From Gemmatimonadota bacterium (GTDB lineage Bacteria; Gemmatimonadota; Gemmatimonadetes; Gemmatimonadales; GWC2-71-9), in assembly GCA_003222195.1 (NCBI GenBank), contig QHVB01000025.1:186001-250000 (forward strand): DNA of 64,000 nt, in the 5' to 3' direction. Below, piece by piece: positions 1 to 8,737 of the stretch (positions are counted from its first letter, which is position 1; every line of letters starts with the position of its first letter). The notes beneath the pieces were generated by a model. The model was not told the origin of the DNA and ran no database searches. It was given only the letters and a program-made list of their open reading frames with translations. The translations under genes and the position numbers were made by a program.

Positions 1-1002
1 GTGTGCGGCAGCAAAGGCACGCTCACCGCGCCGCGCCAGTTCAACCTGATGTTCAAGACGTTCATGGGCCCGGTCGAGGAACAGGCTGCGGTCATCTACC
101 TGCGGCCTGAGACCGCGCAGGGGATTTACGTCAACTATCTCAACGTGCTGCAGTCTTCGCGTCAGAAGATCCCGTTCGGCATTGCGCAGATCGGCAAGGC
201 ATTCCGGAACGAGATCACACCGGGAAACTTCATTTTCCGCACGCGCGAATTCGAGCAGATGGAAATGCAGTTCTTCGTGAAGCCGGGCAGCGAAACCGAG
301 TGGTTCGAGTTCTGGCGCGTCGAGCGGATGAAGTGGGTGGAGGGCCTCGGGATCCGTGCCGAGAAGCTGCGCTGGCATCAGCACGACAAGGACGAGCTGG
401 CGCATTACGCGAAAGACGCCTACGACATCCAGTACGAATTCCCGTTTGGCTGGCAGGAGTTCGAGGGCATCCACAACCGTACCGACTTCGACCTGTCGAA
501 TCACCAGAAGCACGCCGGCAAGAAGCTCGACTACCTCGATCCCAAGACGAACGAGCGCTTCATCCCGTACGTGGTCGAAACGTCCGCGGGGGCGGATCGC
601 ACGACGCTGGTCGTCTTGTGCGACGCCTATAGAGAGGAAGAGGTCGGCGGCGAAGAGGCGGCGGAGGGCGGCGACACGCGCGTGGTTTTGAAACTGAAGC
701 CCTCGCTCGCGCCGCTCAAGGCGGCGGTGTTCCCGCTCGTGAACAAGGACGGCATGCCGGAGCTCGCGCACCGCATCCACGACGACCTGCGCCGTCACTT
801 CAACGTCTTCTACGACGACGGCGGATCGATCGGCCGCCGCTATCGCCGGCAGGATGAAGCGGGCACGCCGTACGGGATCACGATCGACGGCCAGTCCACG
901 CAGGACCAAACGGTGACCGTGCGCGACCGCGATTCCCTCAAGCAGGACCGTGTCGCGGCCGGCAAGCTCGTCGAATACCTCACGCAAAAGCTGGCGGGTT
1001 GA
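1..1002 (+). CDS. glyS: Glycyl-tRNA synthetase, dimeric class II type (5' end outside window)
   Basis: This is the C-terminal 333 residues of glycine-tRNA ligase, which charges tRNA-Gly with glycine in the cytosol. The class II signatures are visible: YLRPETAQGIY near residue 35, and motif 2 (FRNEITPGNF followed by FRTREFEQME) at about residues 67-90. The second half, from about residue 200, is the anticodon-binding domain ending in VAAGKLVEYLTQKLAG. The reading frame is open from base 1 and the N-terminal catalytic part is missing, so the GTG at base 1 is probably not the real start. The stop codon overlaps the next gene's start (TTGA). Confidence 0.95.
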   Translation: MCGSKGTLTAPRQFNLMFKTFMGPVEEQAAVIYLRPETAQGIYVNYLNVLQSSRQKIPFGIAQIGKAFRNEITPGNFIFRTREFEQMEMQFFVKPGSETEWFEFWRVERMKWVEGLGIRAEKLRWHQHDKDELAHYAKDAYDIQYEFPFGWQEFEGIHNRTDFDLSNHQKHAGKKLDYLDPKTNERFIPYVVETSAGADRTTLVVLCDAYREEEVGGEEAAEGGDTRVVLKLKPSLAPLKAAVFPLVNKDGMPELAHRIHDDLRRHFNVFYDDGGSIGRRYRRQDEAGTPYGITIDGQSTQDQTVTVRDRDSLKQDRVAAGKLVEYLTQKLAG

Positions 1003-1289
1003 AGCGCGTGCTGCTCGAGTGCCGCGATCTCTTCTTTCGCGGCAAGCTGCAGGAGGTTCTTTGGAGCGGAGGCGCTGAGCCGACGCGTGACGAGCCCTGC
1101 GACCTCGCGGTGCTCGAGCTGGGCAAGGCCGACGTACCCGATCGCATTCGCGATCTGGTGCAGCGCGGCATTCCCGTGCTCGCCTTCGGTTCGCACGTGA
1201 ATGCACCCGAGCTGCGCGCCGCGCGAGAGCTGGGAGCGCGCGCCGTGCCCAACTCTGAAGTGGAAGGGGCGCTGCGCGCGCTGCTGTAA
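999..1289 (+). CDS. Small response-regulator-like hypothetical protein
   Basis: A 96-residue protein that starts with TTG and overlaps the glyS stop by four bases, so it is probably translationally coupled. The pattern of hydrophobic strands and helices (MKRVLLECRD..., CDLAVLELG..., GIPVLAFGSHV, LGARAVPNSEVEGALRALL) resembles a shortened CheY-like receiver fold. The central Asp that would be phosphorylated is not placed convincingly. I do not recognise a named family. The close spacing to the following oxidase suggests a shared transcript. Confidence 0.6.
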   Translation: MKRVLLECRDLFFRGKLQEVLWSGGAEPTRDEPCDLAVLELGKADVPDRIRDLVQRGIPVLAFGSHVNAPELRAARELGARAVPNSEVEGALRALL

Positions 1290-1291
1290 GG

Positions 1292-2653
1292 ATGCCACGA
1301 GATCACAAACGCGTTGACGTACTGGTGCTGGGTGCCGGTGCCGCGGGACTCGCGGCGGCCCGCGACCTCTCGCATGCCGGTCTACGCGTCACCGTGATCG
1401 AGGCGCGCCCGCGCATCGGCGGCCGAGTACTCACGGTGCACGATCCACGCTCGCCCGTTCCAATCGAGCTTGGCGCCGAGTTCATCCACGGCGAGGCGGC
1501 CGAAACGCTTTCCCTCGCGCAGGCGGCCGGGCTGGCGGTCGTGGAGCTGCCCGACACGCATGAGCTCGCCCGCGCCGGTCGGCTCAAGCCGATGGGCGAT
1601 TTCTGGGGGCTCGTCGATCGGATGAACCGCGATCTCGCCCGTCGCGTCGCGAGCCGCGGGAGAGACTTCCCGGTCAGCGAATATCTGGAATCGGCGAGCG
1701 TCCCGGCGTCCCGGCGGGGGCTGCTGCGGGACTTCCTGCAAGGCTTTTATGCCGCGCACCCGGACCGGTTGAGCGCCGAGTCGCTCGCGGTCGAAACGGT
1801 GGGCGGGGACGAGCGCGACGAAGTCGCGGGCAAACAGTTCCGCATCGCGAACGGTGGCGACGCTCTGATGAAATGGCTGCGGGACGGGTTGGATCCCGAC
1901 CGCACCGAGGTGCGTCTGAGCACGGTAGCGGAGTCGGTGCGGTGGAAACGCGGCGCCGTGAGCGTCACGTGTCGCGGCGGCGACCGCGCGCCGTTGCCCG
2001 CCGTGAGCGCCCGCGCCGCCGTGATCACGCTGCCGCTCGCGGTCTTGAAAGCGGGAGTCGTAAGGTTCGATCCGGCGCTTCCCGCCAAACAGCGCGCGCT
2101 GGCGAGAATCGAGACGGGGCAGGTGTTCAAGATCGTGTTGCGCTTCCGGGAGGCGTTCTGGCAGGGAGTGGAATTCCTGAAGGAGCGGCGCGAGCGGTCC
2201 GCCTCGAACGGGGGGCTGGGGGGGCTGACCTTTCTCCACGCGCAAGGCGCCGAGGTGCCGACGTGGTGGACGTCGCTCCCGGTGCGGTCGCCGCTGCTCA
2301 CCGGATATGTCGGCGCAGTCCGCGCCGAGGAGCTGCTCGCGGAGGAGCCGCCCTCGCGGCTGGAGCGCACGCTGGTCGCGCTCTCCGACATTCTGGCCGT
2401 GCCGCGGCGTGAGCTGGAGGAACAGCTCGACGCGTCTGCGACTCACGACTGGCGCGCCGATCCGTTCGCGCGCGGCGCCTACAGCTATATCGGGGTCGGC
2501 GGCAACGACGCCCCGCGCGCCCTGGCCCGGCCGGTGGAGGGCACGCTCTTTTTCGCCGGGGAGGCGACGAGCGGCGCCGAAATCGGGACCGTGGCAGGAG
2601 CGCTGTCGAGCGGGCGGCGCGCCGCGCGGGAGGTCTTGCGAGTGCTAAAATAG
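1292..2653 (+). CDS. Flavin-containing amine oxidase family protein
   Basis: A 453-residue FAD-dependent oxidase of the monoamine oxidase/phytoene desaturase superfamily. Residues 9-45 form the dinucleotide-binding fold (GAGAAGLAAARDL ... EARPRIGGRV). The C-terminal FAD-binding motif (LFFAGEATSGAEIGTVAGA) is near residues 422-441. No signal peptide or membrane anchor is seen, so it is probably cytosolic. It starts three bases after the upstream stop with a TAAGG ribosome-binding site. The substrate cannot be assigned from sequence alone; polyamines or aromatic amines are typical for the family. Confidence 0.85.
   Translation: MPRDHKRVDVLVLGAGAAGLAAARDLSHAGLRVTVIEARPRIGGRVLTVHDPRSPVPIELGAEFIHGEAAETLSLAQAAGLAVVELPDTHELARAGRLKPMGDFWGLVDRMNRDLARRVASRGRDFPVSEYLESASVPASRRGLLRDFLQGFYAAHPDRLSAESLAVETVGGDERDEVAGKQFRIANGGDALMKWLRDGLDPDRTEVRLSTVAESVRWKRGAVSVTCRGGDRAPLPAVSARAAVITLPLAVLKAGVVRFDPALPAKQRALARIETGQVFKIVLRFREAFWQGVEFLKERRERSASNGGLGGLTFLHAQGAEVPTWWTSLPVRSPLLTGYVGAVRAEELLAEEPPSRLERTLVALSDILAVPRRELEEQLDASATHDWRADPFARGAYSYIGVGGNDAPRALARPVEGTLFFAGEATSGAEIGTVAGALSSGRRAAREVLRVLK
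2646..2651 (+). promoter_or_regulatory. Candidate -10 element (TAAAAT) before the DMT-family gene
   Basis: TAAAAT overlaps the 3' end of the amine oxidase gene and lies 28 bases before the next start. It is a good match to a sigma-70 -10 box and is AT-rich against very GC-rich surroundings. No convincing -35 is visible. Confidence 0.35.
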
Positions 2654-2679
2654 TCCTGACTCCTCCTCGGGAATCCTGC

Positions 2680-3021
2680 ATGCCCGTCATAGCCAAAACT
2701 GTCGTCCTGCTGATCCTGTCCAACATCTTCATGACCTTTGCCTGGTATGCCCATCTGCGGCATCTGAGCCAGCGGCCGTGGATCGTCGCCGCATTGGTGA
2801 GCTGGGGAATCGCGCTGTTCGAGTACCTGCTGCAGGTCCCCGCGAACCGCATCGGCCACACCCAGCTGCAGCTCGGCCAGCTCAAGATTCTGCAGGAAGT
2901 CATCACGCTGAGCGTGTTCGTGCCCTTCGCCGCTCTCTATATGAAAGAACCGGTGCGGCTCAATTATCTCTGGGCCGGGCTGTGCCTCTGCGGGGCGGTG
3001 TTCTTTGTCTTTCGCCGGTAG
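2680..3021 (+). CDS. DMT-family membrane protein (DUF486)
   Basis: A 113-residue inner membrane protein with four predicted hydrophobic helices (about residues 5-22, 34-52, 65-88 and 95-112). The sequence agrees with the DUF486 branch of the drug/metabolite transporter superfamily, including the VPANRIGH segment after helix 2 and QLKILQEVITL before helix 3. Members of this short family are thought to work as dimers, and their substrate is unknown. The length is normal for the family. Confidence 0.85.
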   Translation: MPVIAKTVVLLILSNIFMTFAWYAHLRHLSQRPWIVAALVSWGIALFEYLLQVPANRIGHTQLQLGQLKILQEVITLSVFVPFAALYMKEPVRLNYLWAGLCLCGAVFFVFRR

Positions 3022-3044
3022 ATTGTCCCCAGGCTGGGAACACC

Positions 3045-3557
3045 ATGGACCGAGACCGCCAGCTGCTCCGCCATTTCTTGGCTGCTATCGCCTACCGCAC
3101 GCAAAAGGCGCTGCGCGGGGCGCCCGATCACTATCCGACGTTCAGCGCCGGCAACCGCGTGCGCACGCCGACCGAGCTCATCCGTCACATGACGTCACTT
3201 ATGGGCTACGTCCGCACGTTGTTCCAGGGCGGCTCCTATCCGCCCAAGCCGGACCCGCTGCCCTCGTTCAAAGCGGAAGTCGATCGCTTCCACGACATGA
3301 TCGAGGCGGTCGGCAGCCTGCTCGCGGGTGATGTGCCGTGCTCGATCACTACCGAGCAATTACTTCAGGGTCCGTTCGCGGACACGATGACCCACGTCGG
3401 CCAGCTGGCGATGCTGCGCCGTCTGGCCGATGCGCCCGTCGCGCCGGAGAACTTCATCTACGCCGACATCCGGGCCGATCGCCTGCACGCCGACCAGCCG
3501 CCGCCCGCACGCCCCGACAAGCATTGGCCGGAGGGGGGCGGGGGCGCCCCAAAGTGA
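3045..3557 (+). CDS. DinB-like four-helix-bundle protein
   Basis: A 170-residue soluble protein. The N-terminal helix (RQLLRHFLAAIAYRTQKAL), a helix containing TPTELIRHMTSLMGYVRT, and a third containing DTMTHVGQLAMLRRLA resemble the DinB/YfiT metalloenzyme bundle. Histidines at the ends of helices 2 and 3 (IRHM, MTHVGQL) are at the usual metal-binding positions. It could be a thiol transferase or hydrolase; no specific substrate is inferable. The C-terminal tail is rich in Pro and Gly. The stop overlaps the next gene's GTG start (GTGA). Confidence 0.7.
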   Translation: MDRDRQLLRHFLAAIAYRTQKALRGAPDHYPTFSAGNRVRTPTELIRHMTSLMGYVRTLFQGGSYPPKPDPLPSFKAEVDRFHDMIEAVGSLLAGDVPCSITTEQLLQGPFADTMTHVGQLAMLRRLADAPVAPENFIYADIRADRLHADQPPPARPDKHWPEGGGGAPK

Positions 3558-3859
3558 TCGTGCGGATCTGGCATGGGTGGACCACCCGCGCGAATGCGGA
3601 TGCGTACGAACGATTGCTTCACGAGGAGATCTTCGTCGGCATTCGCAATCGTGCGATCAAGGGATTTCGCGGCATCCAGCTGCTGCGTCGCACGCTGGCG
3701 GATGGCGTGGAATTCGTGACCATCATGACGTTCGATTCGCTCGAGGCCGTCCGGGAATTTGCCGGCGCAGACTATGAGCTGGCCGTCGTGCCGCCCAAAG
3801 CCCGCGCGCTGCTTGCGCGCTTCGACGAGCGCTCGGCGCATTACGAGGTTGTGGTGTGA
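3554..3859 (+). CDS. Antibiotic biosynthesis monooxygenase-like (dimeric alpha/beta barrel) protein
   Basis: A 101-residue protein starting at a GTG that overlaps the previous stop. It has the ferredoxin-like pattern of ABM/EthD-type proteins: strand VIVRIWHGWT, helix NADAYERLLHEEIF, strand GIQLLRR, strand VEFVTIMTFDSLEAVREFA. The VPPKARALLARFDERSAHYEV ending is typical of the family. These proteins usually dimerise and act in small-molecule oxidation or degradation. The function is not known here. Confidence 0.7.
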   Translation: MIVRIWHGWTTRANADAYERLLHEEIFVGIRNRAIKGFRGIQLLRRTLADGVEFVTIMTFDSLEAVREFAGADYELAVVPPKARALLARFDERSAHYEVVV

Positions 3860-3881
3860 GGCGCTGACCGCTCTTCGGCGC

Positions 3882-3887
3882 TATCTT
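3882..3887 (+). promoter_or_regulatory. Candidate leaderless -10 element (TATCTT)
   Basis: TATCTT ends six bases before the ATG of the propeller gene at 3894. No Shine-Dalgarno sequence lies between them. This geometry fits transcription starting at the A of ATG. The same arrangement recurs at several other genes in the window. Confidence 0.45.
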
Positions 3888-3893
3888 TTTTCA

Positions 3894-4994
3894 ATGCGCT
3901 TCATTACCAGCGTTGCAATGCTCACCGGCCTCGTCGTCTCGACCGGCGCGCCGGGTTATCGCATCCTGGTGGCCAGTGAATCCGGAGACATCGTCACGGA
4001 GCTGACGTGGGATGGCACCGCATTGGCGGTCGCCAAGGTCGTCCCCGTCGGCATCATGCCCGCCGACATCGATGGCCCCCACAACGTCGCGGTCGCTCCG
4101 GATGGATCGGCGTGGTACGTGACGATCGCCCACGGCACTCCGTACGGCTCCCTGTGGAAAATGAGCGCGGGCACGGATTCGTTGTTGGGACGCGCGCCGG
4201 TCGAGATGTTTCCGACCACGATCGCGCTCACGCCCGACGGCGCGCTCGCCTTCGTCGCGAATTCCGACTTCCACGGCGATCACCCGCGCGTGAACGTCGT
4301 CACGATCGTGCAGACCGCATCGATGACGCCGCTCACGAATCTGCCCGCCTGCGACATGCCGCACGGCGTGAAAGTCAATCACGCGGGGACGTTCGTGTAC
4401 GTCTCCTGCATGAACTCCGATGAGATCCTCGAGATCGACCGCCAGAGTCTGCGCATCACGCGCCGCCACAAGACTGCCGAGCAGCCGGGCGGGCACGCCG
4501 CCATGAGCGGTGCGGCCGGTCCGCCCATCCATGGCACCGGACCGGCGCCTGCGGCACACGATTGCATGCCGACCTTCGTCTCGGTGTCACCCGACGATCG
4601 GCGGCTGTACGTCGCGTGCAATCACGGCAACACGCTCCAGGTCATCGACGCCGCTTCGCTCGAGCTGGTGCGGGAAGTCCCGGTCGGGACCGGCGCGTAC
4701 AACGTCGAGCCGTCGGCTGACGGCCGTTGGATCATCGTGACGAACAAGAAGGCGCAGAGCGTGTCGCTCGTGGATCCTCAGAGTCTGACGGAAGTCGCCA
4801 AGGTCCCGACCACGAAGTCGTTGCCCCACGGCATCGCCTATTCGCCGGACGGACGGTGGGCCTTCATCTCGCAGGAAAGCGTCGGCATCGACCCGGGTGC
4901 GGTCGACGTCATCGATCTGACGACCCACGCCCGCGTCGCTACCATTCCCGTTCCGCGGCAACCCACCGGAATCACGATCCTCCGGGCTCCATGA
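3894..4994 (+). CDS. Exported YncE-like beta-propeller protein
   Basis: About 366 residues. The first 20 residues (MRFITSVAMLTGLVVSTGAP) look like a signal peptide, so the protein is probably periplasmic or outside the cell. Repeated blades carry the PDG-W-FV pattern (VAPDGSAWYV, LTPDGALAFVANS, VSPDDRRLYVACN, SADGRWIIVTNK, YSPDGRWAFISQE), as in YncE and cytochrome D1-like seven-bladed propellers. The role is unknown; such proteins often bind ligands or partner proteins. The ATG at 3894 is preferred because it gives the signal peptide and follows a TATCTT box. A longer upstream frame overlaps the previous gene and is unlikely. Confidence 0.8.
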   Translation: MRFITSVAMLTGLVVSTGAPGYRILVASESGDIVTELTWDGTALAVAKVVPVGIMPADIDGPHNVAVAPDGSAWYVTIAHGTPYGSLWKMSAGTDSLLGRAPVEMFPTTIALTPDGALAFVANSDFHGDHPRVNVVTIVQTASMTPLTNLPACDMPHGVKVNHAGTFVYVSCMNSDEILEIDRQSLRITRRHKTAEQPGGHAAMSGAAGPPIHGTGPAPAAHDCMPTFVSVSPDDRRLYVACNHGNTLQVIDAASLELVREVPVGTGAYNVEPSADGRWIIVTNKKAQSVSLVDPQSLTEVAKVPTTKSLPHGIAYSPDGRWAFISQESVGIDPGAVDVIDLTTHARVATIPVPRQPTGITILRAP

Positions 4995-5272
4995 TCCACA
5001 CCACCACCGTCTCGCTCTCGCCCGCCGACGTGCTGGCGCGTGCCCAGGAGTTCTTCGCCGACCGCGTGCCCGCCAATTCTGCGTTCGTGGAAAAGCAGGG
5101 ACCCAATTTCCTCAATCTGCGCGGGCAAGGTGGCGAGGAGCTGGTGATCGGCGCGTGGGAGGACAAGGAAAAGAGCGTCACGCGCGTCCGCGCGTCGACG
5201 CTGTTCTTCGATCAGGCGCTCGATCGGTTCTTCTCCACGCTGCCGCTGGCGTCGCCGGTGGAGGTCGTGTGA
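4991..5272 (+). CDS. Small hypothetical protein in a chain of overlapping genes
   Basis: A 93-residue protein whose ATG overlaps the previous TGA (ATGA) and whose own stop overlaps the next start (GTGA). It has an N-terminal strand and helix ([19 protein letters not shown]) and a C-terminal helix rich in Phe and Leu (TLFFDQALDRFFSTLPL). No named family is recognised. Tight coupling to the ubiquitin-like gene that follows suggests a common function. Confidence 0.65.
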   Translation: MIHTTTVSLSPADVLARAQEFFADRVPANSAFVEKQGPNFLNLRGQGGEELVIGAWEDKEKSVTRVRASTLFFDQALDRFFSTLPLASPVEVV

Positions 5273-5544
5273 CGACGGCGGTAGGTGAGCGCTACGCCGT
5301 GCGGGTGATGGTCACGCCCGTCTGGGAGACCGTTCCCGTGCAGGTGGACGACAACACCACCGCCGCCCAGCTGAAGCACGAAGCATTGCGCGCCGCCCGC
5401 AAGACGACGCAGGACGAGCAGGCGTTCGTGGTGAAGTTCCGCGGCGCGATCGTGCTCGACGAGTCCACGACGATGCGTGTCCTCGGCGCCGTTCCGAACG
5501 CCCCGTTCATCGTGCTGCCCGGCCGGCGGCAACCCGTGCGATGA
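5269..5544 (+). CDS. Small ubiquitin-like (beta-grasp) protein
   Basis: A 91-residue protein. The order of elements follows ubiquitin: two strands ([20 protein letters not shown]), a long helix ([15 protein letters not shown]), a strand (AFVVKFRG), an acidic turn with threonines ([11 protein letters not shown]) and a last strand (APFIVLPG). There is no C-terminal diglycine; the tail is RRQPVR. A conjugation role is therefore not supported. It may be a scaffold or adaptor domain like YukD/EsaB. The assignment rests on the pattern of strands and is moderate. It is coupled by overlaps to genes on both sides. Confidence 0.5.
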   Translation: MTTAVGERYAVRVMVTPVWETVPVQVDDNTTAAQLKHEALRAARKTTQDEQAFVVKFRGAIVLDESTTMRVLGAVPNAPFIVLPGRRQPVR

Positions 5545-5789
5545 CGACCTCGGCGTTCACGCGCGGCGTCACGATCATGGCGGTGGGGTTCCTGCTGCTG
5601 AACGGGGTGTTGCTGGTCATGATCGACCAGATCTTCTGGGCAGCCCTGTGCGCGATCGTAGCGGTGCTCGTCGTCGTTGGGTGGTTCCGCTACCGTCGTG
5701 CCATGGCGGAGCTGGCCGATGCGCGGAAGGAAATGAAGCGCGAAGTGGAATCGCTTCGCGATCTGCTGCACACCCACCGCCGCGAGTAG
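5541..5789 (+). CDS. Small membrane protein with C-terminal coiled coil
   Basis: 82 residues. Two hydrophobic helices (about residues 10-28 and 31-48) are followed by a charged helix ([33 protein letters not shown]) with heptad-like spacing. The likely topology is two membrane passes with a cytosolic coiled coil. It overlaps its neighbours at both ends (ATGA with 5269-5544; the last base is shared with the next GTG). The function is unknown. Confidence 0.65.
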   Translation: MTTSAFTRGVTIMAVGFLLLNGVLLVMIDQIFWAALCAIVAVLVVVGWFRYRRAMAELADARKEMKREVESLRDLLHTHRRE

Positions 5790-6688
5790 TGTCCGTCGTC
5801 GTTTGGAATCCGGCCTGCCGGCATCACTATGCCGGCGCAGGCCATCCAGAACGGCCGCAACGCTTGGAAGCGGTGCTCGAAGCGCTGCGGCACCCGGAGC
5901 TTGCGGCCCTGGTGACCTGGGTCGAGGCGCCACCGGCTCCGAGGTCGTCGCTGGAAGCCGTGCATCCCGCACGCTATCTCGATGTGCTCGAAGCCCTGAA
6001 CGCGCGGGGCGGCGGCGCCCTCGACGCCGACACGTTCATGGGCCCGCGCAGCTGGGAAAGCGTGCTGGCATCGGCCGGCGTCGCGCTCGCGGCCGTCGAG
6101 CAGGGGATGGAACGCGGCACGGCGTTCGGCGTCACGCGCCCCCCGGGCCATCATGCGCTCGCCGACCGCGCGATGGGCTTCTGCTTTCTCAACAATGTCG
6201 TGCTCGCGGCGCGTCACGCCCAGGCGCGCGGCTGCGCGGGCGTGCTGATCGTGGATTGGGACGTGCATCACGGCAACGGGACGCAGGCGCTGGTGGAGCG
6301 CGATCCCTCGATCCGGTTCGTCTCGATGCATCAGTATCCGTGGTATCCCGGGACGGGAGCCGCCGACGAGCGCGGCGTGGGCAACGTGTTCAATGTGCCG
6401 CGCCCGGGTGGGCTGCCGCGGGCGGTGTACGTGCGGGATTTTCTCGCGGGCGTCGATGCCGCGCTCGAGCGCTGGACACCCGACATCCTCCTGATTTCGG
6501 CGGGGTTCGACTCGCTCGCCGGCGATCCGCTCGGCGAGTTCACGCTCGAGCCGGACGACATCGTGGTGTGGACGGAGGCGCTGCGGGCGCGCATGGGTAA
6601 CCGTCCCATCGCGGCTGTGCTGGAGGGCGGCTACCGGCTCGATCTGCTGGCCGCCGGTGTCGTCGCGCTCGTGCGCGCACTATCTTGA
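5789..6688 (+). CDS. Histone deacetylase family protein (acetoin utilisation/acetylpolyamine amidohydrolase type)
   Basis: A 299-residue zinc-dependent deacetylase of the arginase-deacetylase superfamily. Visible motifs are the N-terminal [14 protein letters not shown], the active-site loop [21 protein letters not shown] with tandem histidines, the metal-binding [11 protein letters not shown], and the second metal-site Asp in [13 protein letters not shown]-terminal glycine loop (LEGGYRLD) is also present. Bacterial relatives deacetylate acetylpolyamines or acetyl-CoA synthetase, and the substrate cannot be chosen here. The start is a GTG overlapping the previous stop by one base. Confidence 0.92.
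   Translation: MSVVVWNPACRHHYAGAGHPERPQRLEAVLEALRHPELAALVTWVEAPPAPRSSLEAVHPARYLDVLEALNARGGGALDADTFMGPRSWESVLASAGVALAAVEQGMERGTAFGVTRPPGHHALADRAMGFCFLNNVVLAARHAQARGCAGVLIVDWDVHHGNGTQALVERDPSIRFVSMHQYPWYPGTGAADERGVGNVFNVPRPGGLPRAVYVRDFLAGVDAALERWTPDILLISAGFDSLAGDPLGEFTLEPDDIVVWTEALRARMGNRPIAAVLEGGYRLDLLAAGVVALVRALS
6681..6686 (+). promoter_or_regulatory. Candidate leaderless -10 element (TATCTT) for corA
   Basis: TATCTT lies inside the last codons of the deacetylase gene and ends six bases before the corA ATG at 6693. No Shine-Dalgarno sequence is visible in the short gap. Confidence 0.4.
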
Positions 6689-6692
6689 GCGG

Positions 6693-7718
6693 ATGACCGC
6701 CACGACCACTCCGGCGCAATCGCCGCAGGCGTCGCGCAACTGGCCGATCAGCCTGTACCGGCGGCCCGACGGCACGCTCGAGCAGGACATCTCCCCGACG
6801 CGCATCCGCGAGATCTTGCAGAGCGGCGAAGGGGCGCTGTGGGTGGACATCGACAGCACGAACATGCATCAGCATGCGCTGCTCGAAAAAGTGTTTCAGT
6901 TCCATCCCCTGTCCATCGAAGACACGCTGTCGCCGGGAAGCCGCGTCAAGTATGAGGAGTACGACCGCTACATCTTTGTCGTGATGGCGGTGATTCGGTT
7001 CGACGAAGGCACTCCCGAGCCGTACGATCTCGCAACCTCGAACCTCTACTTTTTCCTCGGCAAGAATTTCCTCGTCACCGTGCATGGTCTCTCCTCCAAG
7101 AGCTGTGCCCTGGCGCGTGAGCGGCTGGTGCGCAACCCCGAGCTGATGGCGCGCGGGGTCGAGATGACGATGCACAACATCATCGACCAGTCGGTCGACG
7201 CCTATTTCCCGCTCGTCGAAGAGCTGAACGTCATGGTCGACGGGCTGGAGGAGCGGCTGTTCGAGAAATTCGACGAGCTGCTGATTCACGAGATCTTCAA
7301 AGCGAAACGCGCGGCGTTCTCGCTGCGCCGGCACGTCGGCCCGCTGCGTGAAGTGCTCAACATTCTCACCAACCGGCCCTGCGCCTACATCCGTCACGAA
7401 ACCCAGCTTTACTACCGCGACATCTACGATCACACGATCCGCATCGTCGAATCGATGGACACCGTGCGCGATCTGCTCGCCGGCGTGCTGGAGACGTATC
7501 TCTCGCAGACGTCGAACCGGATGAACAAGGTGATGAAGCAGCTGTCGATCGTGGCGACCATCGCGCTGCCGCTGATCGTGATTGGCGGGATCTACGGCAT
7601 GAACTTCAGCCAGATGCCGCTGACCCACAATCCGTACGGGTTTGTTATCGCACTGGCCAGCATGGTCATCGTCTCGGGCGTCATCCTCTGGTGGCTCAAA
7701 AAGAATCGATGGCTCTGA
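6693..7718 (+). CDS. corA: CorA-family magnesium/cobalt channel
   Basis: A 341-residue divalent cation channel of the inner membrane. The long N-terminal cytosolic domain ends in a long helix. The signature GMN motif is at residues 302-304, at the end of the first transmembrane helix (TIALPLIVIGGIYGMNF). A second helix (FVIALASMVIVSGVILWWL) and a basic KKNRWL tail follow. CorA works as a pentamer, gated by Mg2+ on the cytosolic domain. The ATG at 6693 fits the family length. The end overlaps the epimerase start by ten bases. Confidence 0.93.
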   Translation: MTATTTPAQSPQASRNWPISLYRRPDGTLEQDISPTRIREILQSGEGALWVDIDSTNMHQHALLEKVFQFHPLSIEDTLSPGSRVKYEEYDRYIFVVMAVIRFDEGTPEPYDLATSNLYFFLGKNFLVTVHGLSSKSCALARERLVRNPELMARGVEMTMHNIIDQSVDAYFPLVEELNVMVDGLEERLFEKFDELLIHEIFKAKRAAFSLRRHVGPLREVLNILTNRPCAYIRHETQLYYRDIYDHTIRIVESMDTVRDLLAGVLETYLSQTSNRMNKVMKQLSIVATIALPLIVIGGIYGMNFSQMPLTHNPYGFVIALASMVIVSGVILWWLKKNRWL

Positions 7719-8737
7719 AGCTGATCGTCGAGCAGGCCTCCATCACCACCCGCCACCCCTTCGCCATCGCGCGTGGGTCGACGAATGGCTACAAGCGCGC
7801 CTGGGTCCGGCTGGTGGATGGGAATGGGCAGGAAGGGTGGGGCGAAGCGGATCCCTCGTCCTTTTACGGGGAGAGCTTGGAGACGGTCTTGAAGGCATTC
7901 GAGCGGCTCGGGCCCCACCTGCCGCTCGATCCGTTCGATCTCGAGGCGGCGGAGGCGCGCTGGGCGCAGGTGCTGCCCAAGAACTGGTCGGCGCGCGCGG
8001 CACTGTCCGCCGCACTCCACGATCTCGTCGGCAAAGCGTTGGGGCAGCCGCTCTGGCGGTTGTGGGGACTCGATCCCCGCAAGGCTCCACTCTCGTCGTT
8101 TACCATCGGGCTCGACACCACGGAAAAAATTCGTGACAAGGTACGGGAGGCGAAGGCGTACCCCATCCTCAAGATCAAGCTCGGCACCGATCGGGACGAA
8201 ACGATTCTCAAGACCATCCGCGACGCGACCGACAAGCCGATTCGGGTGGATGCCAACGCCGGTTGGGACGTCGCGCGCGCGAAACAGATGATTCCGAAGC
8301 TGAAGGAATTCGGCGTCGAGTTCCTGGAGCAGCCACTCGTGCCGGAGGATCTCGACGGGCTCGTCGAGGTCCGGCGCGTGGCCGCGAAACACCAAATCCC
8401 GATCGTCGTCGACGAGAGCTGCCTCGTGGCCGCCGATATCCCGCGCCTCGCGGGTCGCGTGGACGGGATCAATATCAAGCTCGCCAAATGCGGCTCGCTG
8501 CGGGAAGCGCTGCGCATGATCGCGACCGCGCGCGCACACGGCATGCTCGTGATGGTCGGTTGTATGATCGAGACGTCGCTGGGCATCACCGCGGCGGCGC
8601 ATTTTACGCCGCTCGTCGATGCCGCTGACCTGGACGGCGCCGCGCTGACGGTAGACGATCCGTTCAGCGGCGCGACCATCGACCAGGGGCAGATCCGCCT
8701 CCCCACGGAGCCCGGGCTCGGCGTCAAAAGGAGATGA
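7709..8737 (+). CDS. Enolase-superfamily dipeptide epimerase
   Basis: A 342-residue member of the muconate-lactonising branch of the enolase superfamily. The barrel catalytic Lys pair is in LKIKLG, the metal ligands are in RVDANAGWD, EFLEQPL and VVDES, and the second acid/base Lys is in INIKLAKCG. The C-terminal MVGCMIETSLGI is typical of L-Ala-D/L-Glu epimerases, which act on murein tripeptide breakdown products. This fits the murein-recycling operon found elsewhere in the window. The ATG at 7709 was chosen over a GTG at 7691 because the protein then begins directly with the capping domain. Confidence 0.88.
   Translation: MALKLIVEQASITTRHPFAIARGSTNGYKRAWVRLVDGNGQEGWGEADPSSFYGESLETVLKAFERLGPHLPLDPFDLEAAEARWAQVLPKNWSARAALSAALHDLVGKALGQPLWRLWGLDPRKAPLSSFTIGLDTTEKIRDKVREAKAYPILKIKLGTDRDETILKTIRDATDKPIRVDANAGWDVARAKQMIPKLKEFGVEFLEQPLVPEDLDGLVEVRRVAAKHQIPIVVDESCLVAADIPRLAGRVDGINIKLAKCGSLREALRMIATARAHGMLVMVGCMIETSLGITAAAHFTPLVDAADLDGAALTVDDPFSGATIDQGQIRLPTEPGLGVKRR

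Noticed and set aside
1382-2446. 354-codon minus-strand frame opposite the amine oxidase gene
   Set aside because: High GC leaves few stops in antisense frames. The translation is rich in Arg, Pro and His with no domain, while the plus strand encodes a clear enzyme. Other long antisense frames (for example 6540-7628, 7592-8602, 48994-50403) were rejected for the same reason.
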